DNA of 64,000 bases from Elizabethkingia meningoseptica_A (GTDB lineage Bacteria; Bacteroidota; Bacteroidia; Flavobacteriales; Weeksellaceae): positions 62,001 to 126,000 of the forward strand of contig NZ_JBJDLK010000005.1 of assembly GCF_045762675.1 (NCBI RefSeq), given 5' to 3'. The notes beneath the pieces were generated by a model. It saw only the letters and a program-made list of their open reading frames with translations, did no database searches and was not told the DNA's origin. The first letter of the stretch is position 1. Each line of letters begins with the position of its first letter. Of the stretch, positions 37,283 to 45,166 are shown one piece after another. A program made the translations under genes and the position numbers.

Positions 37283-37705
37283 ATGAAATCTTATTTTTTC
37301 ACAGCTTTATTGGGGTTAAGCGTATTGTCATCCTGCAAAGCAACTACGAATACTACTCGTACTGACGATCCCGTTATTACTTTAAAAATGGGTGAGGAAA
37401 AAGTCTTACCAAATTCAAAACTTAAAATAAAATTTGTTTCGGTTCCGGAAGACTCCCGATGCCCGATAAATGTAAGATGCGTATGGATCGGAAATGCCAG
37501 AGTACAGCTAAAAGTGAATAATAAAACGGTTAATCTGGACACCCAGGATATGCCTGAAAGAAAATATGCCCGGATTCAGTCTGTTGACGGTTATCAGTAC
37601 TCACTGGAAAACTTACAGCCTGATAAAACAACCAGTAACGAAATACAATCGGGGAAATATATTATTCAGCTGAGAGTAGAAAAAATTTCCACCCAAAAGA
37701 AATAA
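37283..37705 (+). CDS. Small lipoprotein of unknown function
   Basis: 140 residues with a lipobox (LSSC, Cys18). The body carries a DSRCPINVRCVWIGNARVQLKV segment with two cysteines, seen in small Bacteroidota lipoproteins, and ends in a strand-rich region (GKYIIQLRVEKI). It is probably anchored in the outer or inner membrane as a single beta domain. It follows the DUF456 gene closely and precedes the truncated Crp-like gene by 4 bp. Confidence 0.7.
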   Translation: MKSYFFTALLGLSVLSSCKATTNTTRTDDPVITLKMGEEKVLPNSKLKIKFVSVPEDSRCPINVRCVWIGNARVQLKVNNKTVNLDTQDMPERKYARIQSVDGYQYSLENLQPDKTTSNEIQSGKYIIQLRVEKISTQKK

Positions 37706-37709
37706 AAGA

Positions 37710-37997
37710 ATGACATCTCTGAACCAGGATATTTCTGCGTTTTTCAGACAGGAAAACCTGTTTGAAAAAACACTTATTCTGAACAGAATCGAATACCTGA
37801 AGGAGCCTGATACTACCGATACCAACATTTACTTTGTACAGGAAGGCAGTGTGAGGCTCTTTATTACTCACAAAGCAGAGGAACAAAATATCCGGTCAGT
37901 CTATAATAAAACTGAAACTGGTGATACATTCCGCTTTTGCATTTACCACAATGAAAGACATATTCAGCAGGCTGTTCGGGCTGTTAATACGGTTTAA
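37710..37997 (+). pseudogene. Truncated Crp/Fnr-like regulator, N-terminal part only
   Basis: 95 residues. The first ~65 match the start of the cyclic-nucleotide-binding domain of small flavobacterial Crp-like regulators (FEKTLILNRIEYLKEPDTTDTNIYFVQEGSVRLFITHKAEEQNIRSVY). After that the similarity is lost, the rest of the beta-barrel and the whole HTH domain are missing, and the frame ends at 37997. A complete member of this family would be about 190 residues. It is best read as a gene decayed by internal deletion, though it starts only 4 bp after the lipoprotein gene. Confidence 0.65.
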
Positions 37998-38134
37998 TTA
38001 AATGTGGAAAACTTATTTATAACGTTTTTATACCACACCGGGGAAATTCTTAAAAAATCTTTGCACAACCTTTTAAGTGAAAACGTTTTCGTTGTAGTTT
38101 GCACAAAAACAAGAACATAAACTTTATTTTTAGT

Positions 38135-38142
38135 TATTTTTG
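38135..38142 (+). promoter_or_regulatory. Bacteroidota -7 box of the heparinase-family gene
   Basis: TATTTTTG fits TAnnTTTG, about 17 bases before the ATG at 38159. No well-spaced -33 element is obvious. Confidence 0.4.
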
Positions 38143-38158
38143 TTAAAACTAGCTAATC

Positions 38159-40036
38159 ATGAAATATTTTACCCTCCTTGTTTTTACACTACTGGTGTCT
38201 GTCTGTAATGTAAAGGCGCAGCAAACCTTCGATGTTATTGCGGGTACACCTCATCCCCGTTTATTTCTTCAGAAAAATGAGGAAAGCGCACTCATTAATG
38301 CTATCACTAAAAATAAGGACTTGAAAACAGTAGATCAAACCCTGAAAACTGTTGGTGATTCTATTATAAAGCTTCCGAATCTTACGCATAAAAAAATAGG
38401 AATAAGACTCTTATCTGTTTCCCGGGAAGCATTGCGTAGAATATTCACGCTTTCCTATCTGTACCGTACCACAAAAGATGAAAAATATTTTAAGGCGGCA
38501 GAAAAGGAATTGTTACAGGTTTCTTCTTTTGCAGACTGGAATCCATCCCACTTTCTGGATGTCGCTGAAATGACACTGGCAGTGGCAATAGGTTATGACT
38601 GGCTTTATGATAAGCTGTCGGATTCTTCCCGTGAAAAAATTAAAAATGCAATTATTGAAAACGGGTTAAAGCCTTCGCTGGACAGTAAGCAGAGCCACTG
38701 GCTAAAATTTGAAAATAACTGGAATCAGGTTTGTAATACCGGTATTTCTGCTGGCGCTATGGCAGTATATGAGGATCAGCCGGCTATGGCATCACAAATT
38801 ATTTCAAGAGCTATAGAATCCATCAAGATCCCTATGAAAAGATACAAGCCGGACGGAACTTATCCGGAAGGTTATGCGTACTGGAATTATGGTACCACTT
38901 ACAATGTGATCTTTCTGGACCTTCTTGAAAAGTTAACCAAAAGTGATCATCAGCTGAGTCAGGCTCCGGGTTTTATGAAAACAGCGGAGTATTTTCAACA
39001 CTTAATCGGTTCTTCAGGACTGGCATTTAATTATTCCGATGGAGGCTCAAAGCCTGAAACAAGTGGCGCAGCAACGTTTTGGTTTGCCGGAAAGCTTCAT
39101 AATCCGTCTTTGGCATGGAATGATATTCAGTATATAAGAGATCCTTCGAAAAAATCTCTTTTTTATGCCGACAGATTTCTTCCGCTTATCCCAATATGGG
39201 GAAAGGATTTAGCAGGTACAGATATTCATAAGCCTGAAAAATTATTCTGGTCGGGAGACGGTGAAAATCCTGTTGCCATGATGCGGACGGACTGGACTAA
39301 TCCTAACGCATTGTTCTTAGGTTTTAAATTAGGTTCTCCCAGTGTTGAACATGCACATATGGATGTAGGTTCCTTTGTTTTTGATGCAGATGGCGTAAGG
39401 TGGTCCATGGATTTTGGCGCACAAGACTATGAATCCCTTGAATCTAAAAATATCAATCTCTGGACTTACGGACAGAATGCACAGCGCTGGACTGTTTTCC
39501 GGTATAATAATTTTGCGCACAGTACACTGGCTTTCAATGATGATTTGCAATATGCAAAAGGGCGGGCAACACTGTTAAAAACATCTGATCATAAAGAATT
39601 CAGTTTTGCGACTTCTGATCTCACGGATGTTTATAAAGATAAAGTGGCTAAAATAATCCGTGGGGTTGCACTTAAAAATCAGGCTTACGGAATGATTCAG
39701 GATGAAATCCAAACCGGTAGTAATCCTGCAAGAATACGATGGAGCATGGTGACTCCTTCAACTGTGGAAATTGTTTCTCCACAAGAAGTTATATTGAAGC
39801 AAGGCAATAAAAAGCTTCTTTTGAAAGTCAATTCTAAAAGTCCTTTTACCCTAAAAACATGGGGTACTGATCCTAAAACATCTTATGATGCTCCTAATCC
39901 GGGGACTACAATTGTGGGATTTGAAGCTGAACTTCCCGCGAACAGTAAAAGTACTTTTAACGTACAATTAATTCCCGGTGGTAAAATGAAAAAACGCTTT
40001 GAAGAAAATGTACAGCCAATAGAAAACTGGAAATAG
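38159..40036 (+). CDS. Heparinase II/III family polysaccharide lyase
   Basis: 625 residues with a signal peptide ending VKAQ (about residue 21). The N-terminal alpha/alpha toroid has ENNWNQVCNTGISAGAMAVYE, with the conserved Asn and nearby His, and EGYAYWNYGTTYNV; the central beta-sheet domain contains VEHAHMDVGSFVFDADGVRWSMDFGAQDYESL, with the His found in the heparinase II/III active site. Such enzymes eliminate uronic-acid linkages in heparin, heparan sulfate or alginate. The substrate cannot be fixed from sequence, but two chondroitinase-like PL8 genes lie 1 kb away on the other strand, which favours glycosaminoglycans. Confidence 0.85.
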   Translation: MKYFTLLVFTLLVSVCNVKAQQTFDVIAGTPHPRLFLQKNEESALINAITKNKDLKTVDQTLKTVGDSIIKLPNLTHKKIGIRLLSVSREALRRIFTLSYLYRTTKDEKYFKAAEKELLQVSSFADWNPSHFLDVAEMTLAVAIGYDWLYDKLSDSSREKIKNAIIENGLKPSLDSKQSHWLKFENNWNQVCNTGISAGAMAVYEDQPAMASQIISRAIESIKIPMKRYKPDGTYPEGYAYWNYGTTYNVIFLDLLEKLTKSDHQLSQAPGFMKTAEYFQHLIGSSGLAFNYSDGGSKPETSGAATFWFAGKLHNPSLAWNDIQYIRDPSKKSLFYADRFLPLIPIWGKDLAGTDIHKPEKLFWSGDGENPVAMMRTDWTNPNALFLGFKLGSPSVEHAHMDVGSFVFDADGVRWSMDFGAQDYESLESKNINLWTYGQNAQRWTVFRYNNFAHSTLAFNDDLQYAKGRATLLKTSDHKEFSFATSDLTDVYKDKVAKIIRGVALKNQAYGMIQDEIQTGSNPARIRWSMVTPSTVEIVSPQEVILKQGNKKLLLKVNSKSPFTLKTWGTDPKTSYDAPNPGTTIVGFEAELPANSKSTFNVQLIPGGKMKKRFEENVQPIENWK

Positions 40037-40129
40037 ATCGGCATCTGTAAAAAACTTAATAAAAAGAACAAAAAAAGTTATTAACAATGTCGCGATGTTA
40101 AAAACTTTTACCTAAATAAACAGCACATA

Positions 40130-40185
40130 AAAGAGGCTGTCTCCTATGTTTGCAAAGTCAAATCTGGGAGACAGCCTCTTTATTC
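40130..40185. terminator. Bidirectional terminator between the heparinase-family gene and ung
   Basis: AAAGAGGCTGTCTCC (40130-40144) pairs perfectly with GGAGACAGCCTCTTT (40167-40181) around a 22-base loop, with short T-runs on both strands. The GAGGCTGTC arm also occurs in the element at 49809. Confidence 0.8.
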
Positions 40186-40249
40186 TATATGATACCGTTG
40201 ATACAAGAAATATTCCTTCAGGTTCAACGATCTCTTTTGTATCTGTTAG

Positions 40250-40894
40250 TTAACCCCAGACAATAGGTTTCTTCCCTTTTGCTTCGAGATATTGGTTGAT
40301 TTTGGAAAAAGGTTTGCTTCCAAAAAATCCTCTGTACACAGAAAACGGAGACGGATGGGCAGACGCCAGTATATGATGCTTGGAAGTATCAATTAATGTG
40401 GCTTTTTTCTGTGCAAAAGCACCCCATAATACAAATACTACATTTTCCTTTTTTGCAGAGATCTGCTGGATGATATAGTCTGTAAATTTCTCCCAGCCTA
40501 AATCTTTATGTGAATTGGGTTGGTGTGCCTGTACAGTAAGTGTAGCATTGAGCAATAATACACCTTGCTGTGCCCAGTCATCCAGCTCTTTTTTGGTTCT
40601 GGTAATATTCAGATCTTCTTTTAGTTCAATGAAGATATTTTTCAGAGACGGCGGCGCTGTTACACTCTCGGATACCGAGAAGCATAATCCGTTTGCCTGT
40701 CCGTCGTTATGATAAGGATCCTGTCCTATAATCACCACTTCTACCTCATCAAAAGGCGTTAATTCTATTGCCCGGAAAATCTGATTTTTAGGGGGAAAAC
40801 ATTTTTGTGTTTTGTATTGCTCATTAACTTTTGTCCATAATGTTCCAAAATATTCAGAACTCTTAATTGGTGCTAAAACCTCAGACCACGTCAT
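40250..40894 (-). CDS. ung: Uracil-DNA glycosylase (family 1)
   Basis: 214 residues, usual for family 1 UDG. The water-activating motif GQDPYHN contains Asp59, the LLNATLTVQ strand and the VLWGAFAQKK uracil pocket follow, and the HPSPFSVYRGF motif with catalytic His closes the site. It excises uracil from DNA to start base-excision repair. It lies 6 bp downstream of the PL8 gene on the same strand, so the two could share a transcript by accident of gene order. Confidence 0.96.
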   Translation of the reverse strand: MTWSEVLAPIKSSEYFGTLWTKVNEQYKTQKCFPPKNQIFRAIELTPFDEVEVVIIGQDPYHNDGQANGLCFSVSESVTAPPSLKNIFIELKEDLNITRTKKELDDWAQQGVLLLNATLTVQAHQPNSHKDLGWEKFTDYIIQQISAKKENVVFVLWGAFAQKKATLIDTSKHHILASAHPSPFSVYRGFFGSKPFSKINQYLEAKGKKPIVWG

Positions 40895-40900
40895 TTTTAT

Positions 40901-42982
40901 TTATTTTTTGTAATGTACTGATGAGCCTGCAAAAGCTTTGTCAGTAGGTAAATTAATATGAATATTCTCGTTTCCGATCTTCAAATTTACTTCTTTTTCT
41001 TTTCTTGAAGGATCTGAAACAAAAAGCGCCATATTCTGCGGGGTTAAATTTTCAATAAGAACCGCACAAGGTCTGTCAGCCTGAATCGTCTGCCCCAGGA
41101 TCTCAATTTGAGATGCTTTGAAGAAAATCAGCATTAATTTCCCCGATGTCTTTTTATATACCGCATGTACATCTTTCTGATTCCAGATAATAAAGTTATC
41201 CGAAATTTTCTCCGCTTTATTCAGACTTTTCACATCCGGAATAATAAAATACTGATAGGTACTCTGCGTTGCTTTCTTTCCATGATCAATCCATACTTTG
41301 AATACAGAATTTTGAAGTTCATCCGGGTTTCCCAATTCGGTTAATTCTTTCCAGTTACCTTTCTGAAGTTTGGTAGAAATGTTCAGGTCTGTTTTTTGAG
41401 GAAAAACATAAGCTGTATTTCTGTGGATAAGAACTTGTTGATCATTAGCTGTATAGCGCTGATCTTCTTTAAATATTTTTTTTCCGGCAGTGTTGCTGTA
41501 CAAAACTTTATCCTTGAAAAAGTTCTGCTCCACTGTGGTCAGTACATGATCATCTTTATCTGTTGAAATTTCATTTCCTGTGCACACAATTTCTCCATCG
41601 AACATAAACCATGATTTTAGTGCTTTCACATCAAACTGATCCTGTAAAAATACTGCGGCACCTATTTTCCCATTGCTTACACCACCTGAAAAAACGGATT
41701 TACCGGCTGTTAAATATTTAGTATCAGGTAAAGGTTCATGCTCCAGTGTTGTAGTCCCCGGAATTTTATTCCAGTCCCAAACCGGATAAATATTAAAATA
41801 TTCCGATCCGTTTTGTAGTAATGCATAAGAACCTATGGAACGATTACCTCCTTTTTTATTCTCTCCGTTCAGGTCGGTTTCTGCCTGTTGGGTAAATTTG
41901 GATGACATTCTGAGAGAGAACTGATAATTTTTATTCTGATAAAATGAAAAATCTGTATTCCAGTATTGTTTCTGGAATTCTGCAACTTTAAAATCCGGCT
42001 TCTTTTTACCATTTATTCTGCTGATGGCATTTTGATAAATTGAAGTATTCGCTTCATCCATCAGAATCAGTTTTTCAAAGTAAGGTGTCAGCCACTTCAT
42101 ATCGGTAAAATTCTCGCGGGCAATTTGCCTTCCGAAAGATGTCCAGTTGGTATAGCGTCCTCTGATTTGCGGAATAAGGGTTTTTGTAATAAAATCTGTA
42201 AATGTCTTTAGCTGCTGCCCTATCATGGCGAATTTAGTCCCTGCTACCATCGCTCCGATATAAGTTTCAACTTTCAGGTATTCACTTCCATAGCCAAAAA
42301 TATGCAACATAATTTCATGCTGGGCATAGGAATTATCAAATTGGATACCTTCTCCGGTTGTTTGTTTGTTAATGGAAAATATATTTTCCAGTCCTCTTTG
42401 AATTTCTGCTTCATCCCGGTTGAGCAGGCCACTGTAAAAAATATGGGTATCGAAATCAGCCAGGTTAACGCCCGTTACACCATTTGTTCTTTTGTAATCC
42501 ATTTGCTTCACCAGATCTTTGGATAATTGTTCCGGCAGCTGCTTCCCTTTATTCTGCTCCAGCATGATCAGGATAACACCCAGAGTTCTTGGTGCCTCAA
42601 TCTCATTCCACCACCAGTTGATATTTTTAAGTTTTGCTTTATTCCAGAATTGTAATCCTTTATGTACAGCTTCAAATAATTCATCATTATTTTTCAGCGT
42701 ACTCCATGGTGCAGTATAGGCAATGGTCATTTCTTTTACCCGCTTCAGATGCTGATAGGCTGTCCAGGTTGTACGTGTAGGATTTTTATAATCTACATCC
42801 TGCCACTGTTGATCTTCCTGTAATGTCTGTTGCCATTTCCGGGCATTTTGGGTAATCTCTGTTTGATTGACATCATTAGACCAGCTCCATTCTGCAATTC
42901 TTTGTTTGATGACATCTATTTCTCCGGCTTTACAAAAACCCAGAAAAACAAAACTGCACAGGATCAGTAAGAGTTTTCTCAT
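40901..42982 (-). CDS. Polysaccharide lyase family 8 (chondroitin AC lyase/hyaluronate lyase-like), copy 2
   Basis: 693 residues with a signal peptide (to about residue 19). The toroid has NINWWWNEIEAPRTLGVILIM with the substrate-binding Asn, the QFDNSYAQHEIMLHIFGYG region with His and Tyr, and FGRQIARENF with Arg, matching the PL8 Asn-His-Tyr-Arg catalytic set; the C-terminal half is the beta-sandwich. It would depolymerise chondroitin sulfate or hyaluronan by beta-elimination. It lies just 22 bp downstream of a close paralogue and clearly arose by tandem duplication. Specificities of the two may differ. Confidence 0.9.
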   Translation of the reverse strand: MRKLLLILCSFVFLGFCKAGEIDVIKQRIAEWSWSNDVNQTEITQNARKWQQTLQEDQQWQDVDYKNPTRTTWTAYQHLKRVKEMTIAYTAPWSTLKNNDELFEAVHKGLQFWNKAKLKNINWWWNEIEAPRTLGVILIMLEQNKGKQLPEQLSKDLVKQMDYKRTNGVTGVNLADFDTHIFYSGLLNRDEAEIQRGLENIFSINKQTTGEGIQFDNSYAQHEIMLHIFGYGSEYLKVETYIGAMVAGTKFAMIGQQLKTFTDFITKTLIPQIRGRYTNWTSFGRQIARENFTDMKWLTPYFEKLILMDEANTSIYQNAISRINGKKKPDFKVAEFQKQYWNTDFSFYQNKNYQFSLRMSSKFTQQAETDLNGENKKGGNRSIGSYALLQNGSEYFNIYPVWDWNKIPGTTTLEHEPLPDTKYLTAGKSVFSGGVSNGKIGAAVFLQDQFDVKALKSWFMFDGEIVCTGNEISTDKDDHVLTTVEQNFFKDKVLYSNTAGKKIFKEDQRYTANDQQVLIHRNTAYVFPQKTDLNISTKLQKGNWKELTELGNPDELQNSVFKVWIDHGKKATQSTYQYFIIPDVKSLNKAEKISDNFIIWNQKDVHAVYKKTSGKLMLIFFKASQIEILGQTIQADRPCAVLIENLTPQNMALFVSDPSRKEKEVNLKIGNENIHINLPTDKAFAGSSVHYKK

Positions 42983-43004
42983 GTTTGTTATTCGTTATCA
43001 GTTA

Positions 43005-45095
43005 TTAGTTTGTTTTTTTATAATGAATGGAAGAACCGGCATAATCCGGTGTAACAGGAAGCTGAATATTCATCTGCTGTGTGCCTATTTGCAGGCTGAC
43101 TTCTTTTATTTTCCGGGAAGGATCAGCTACGTATATTTCCGGTTGCTTCGACAAAAGGTTTTCCACAAGAACTGCACAAGGCTGATCTGCTTTAATTTTT
43201 ATTCCTGAAATTTCCGTTTCGGCGGGTCTGAAGAAAACTACCATGAGTTTTTCACTGGATTTTTGGTACACTGCCTGAACATCCTGTTGGTTTAATACAA
43301 TAAAGTCGTTTGTTATCTTCTTTGCTTTTTCCATTTTCCGGATTCCGGGAATAATAAAATACTGATACGCCGCTTCATTTGCTTTTGCACCATGATCTAT
43401 CCAGACTTTAAAAACGGATAAGTCCTGTTCTTCAGTGCTGCCAACATCATTAATATCTTTCCATCGTCCTTTCTGATTTTGGGTACTGATATTAAGATTG
43501 GTTTCCTGCGGGAATACATAAGCGGTATTTCTGTGGATAAGTATTTGCTGATCTTTATTGTTAATGAACTGTCCGGCTCCGATTTCTTTTTTATTTCCGG
43601 AACTCTGATATAACACAGGATCCTTAAAAAAGTTTTGTTCTACGGTTGTAAAAACTTTTCCTTCTTTCCCGGCACTTATATTATTTCCGAGACAAATAAC
43701 AGCTCCGTCAAACATAAACCATGATTTTTGAGCTTTTACTCCAAACTGATTTTGCAAAAATACAGATGCTCCGATTTTTTCATTGCTTACACCTCCTGCA
43801 AAGCCGGATTCGCCCGGTGTCAGGCAATAAGTATCGGGAATAGGAAATTCATCTAAAGTAGTTGTTCCTGGAATTTTCTTCCAGTCCCATACAGGATAGA
43901 TGTTAAAATATTCTGTTCCGTCCTGCAATATTGAATATGAACCAATTGAACGATAGCCTCCCAGTTTGTTTTCACCATTCAGATTGGTTTCTGCCTGTTC
44001 TGTATATTTAGAAGACATCCGGAGTGAAAACTGGTAATTTTTATCCTGATAAAATGAAAAATCGCTGTTCCAGTAATGTTTCTGAAATTCTGCTACATGA
44101 TAGTCTGGTTTTCTTTTCCCTTTCAAACGTAATATGGCATCTTTATACACTTGTGTATTTGCTTTATCCATTGTGATAAGACTTTCCAGATAAGGAACCA
44201 GCCATTCCATATCTGTGAAATTTTCCCGGGAAATCTGTCTTCCGAAAGAGGTTGAATTGGTGTAACGCCCTCTGATCTGGGGAAGTAATGTTTTGGTAAT
44301 AAAACCGGTAAAAACCTTTAGCTGCTCCCCTTTCATGGCAAATTTGGTGTCAGCAACCATTGCACCGATATAGGTTTCTACTTTTAGATATTCTGTTCCG
44401 TAACCAAAAATATGCAACATAATGTCGTGCTGGGCGTACGAACCATCGAATTGTATTCCTTCTTTTACTGTGGGTTTATTAATAGAAAATATATTATCCA
44501 GTCCGCTTTGAATTTCTTTCTCGTCCTTATTGATTAATCCACGGTAAAAAATATGGGTATCATAATCTGCCATATTAACACCTGTATCGCCTTTGTATCG
44601 CTTATATTCCATTTGTTTTACAAGATTTGCAAACAAGCTTTCCGGTAATCTGTTACGGTTGTCTTTCTGGTCAAGCATTATAAGAATAATGCCCAGTGTT
44701 CTTGGAGCTTCTATTTCATTCCACCACCAGTTATTATTTTTAGGTTTTGCTTGGTTCCAGTAAGTGAGGCCGTTTTCAATAGCCTTAAAAATTTCGGAGT
44801 CATTTTTCAGAGAGCTCCACGGTGCTGTATAAGCCACAGTCATTTCATGAATACGTTTCAGATGATCAAAAGCTTTCCACACATTGGGAGCAGGATCTTT
44901 GTAGTCTACATCATTCCATTGCTGATTTGCCTGAAACGTTTGCTGCCATTTTCGGGCATGGTGTACCGTGGCGTTTTTATCCACTCCTTTTTCCCAGTGC
45001 CATTCGGCAATTCTTTGTTTAATAAGATCTGTTTCATTGGCTTTGTACAGTGTGATACATACAAGGCATGCTATGAAAAAAAATAATTTTCTCAT
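43005..45095 (-). CDS. Polysaccharide lyase family 8 (chondroitin AC lyase/hyaluronate lyase-like), copy 1
   Basis: 696 residues, signal peptide ending near residue 19 (LYKA). Same organisation as the downstream copy: NNWWWNEIEAPRTLGIILIM, QFDGSYAQHDIMLHIFGYG and FGRQISRENF carry Asn, His, Tyr and Arg of the PL8 site. The two proteins are alike throughout, including the C-terminal YAGSSIHYKK/FAGSSVHYKK ends, so the duplication covered the whole gene. It is divergent from the MutS2-like gene. Together with the heparinase-family lyase and Endo F1 it supports growth on, or invasion of, host extracellular matrix; that role is inferred. Confidence 0.9.
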   Translation of the reverse strand: MRKLFFFIACLVCITLYKANETDLIKQRIAEWHWEKGVDKNATVHHARKWQQTFQANQQWNDVDYKDPAPNVWKAFDHLKRIHEMTVAYTAPWSSLKNDSEIFKAIENGLTYWNQAKPKNNNWWWNEIEAPRTLGIILIMLDQKDNRNRLPESLFANLVKQMEYKRYKGDTGVNMADYDTHIFYRGLINKDEKEIQSGLDNIFSINKPTVKEGIQFDGSYAQHDIMLHIFGYGTEYLKVETYIGAMVADTKFAMKGEQLKVFTGFITKTLLPQIRGRYTNSTSFGRQISRENFTDMEWLVPYLESLITMDKANTQVYKDAILRLKGKRKPDYHVAEFQKHYWNSDFSFYQDKNYQFSLRMSSKYTEQAETNLNGENKLGGYRSIGSYSILQDGTEYFNIYPVWDWKKIPGTTTLDEFPIPDTYCLTPGESGFAGGVSNEKIGASVFLQNQFGVKAQKSWFMFDGAVICLGNNISAGKEGKVFTTVEQNFFKDPVLYQSSGNKKEIGAGQFINNKDQQILIHRNTAYVFPQETNLNISTQNQKGRWKDINDVGSTEEQDLSVFKVWIDHGAKANEAAYQYFIIPGIRKMEKAKKITNDFIVLNQQDVQAVYQKSSEKLMVVFFRPAETEISGIKIKADQPCAVLVENLLSKQPEIYVADPSRKIKEVSLQIGTQQMNIQLPVTPDYAGSSIHYKKTN

Positions 45096-45154
45096 ATTGA
45101 GATTTTCGGTTAATTAGTTTGAAGCAAGTTAGTGAAATTTCTTTTATCATTGAT

Positions 45155-45162
45155 TATCTTTG
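45155..45162 (+). promoter_or_regulatory. -7 box immediately in front of the MutS2-like start
   Basis: TATCTTTG matches TAnnTTTG and ends only 4 bases before the GTG at 45167, so a transcript would begin at or next to the start codon. Confidence 0.55.
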
Positions 45163-45166
45163 CATT

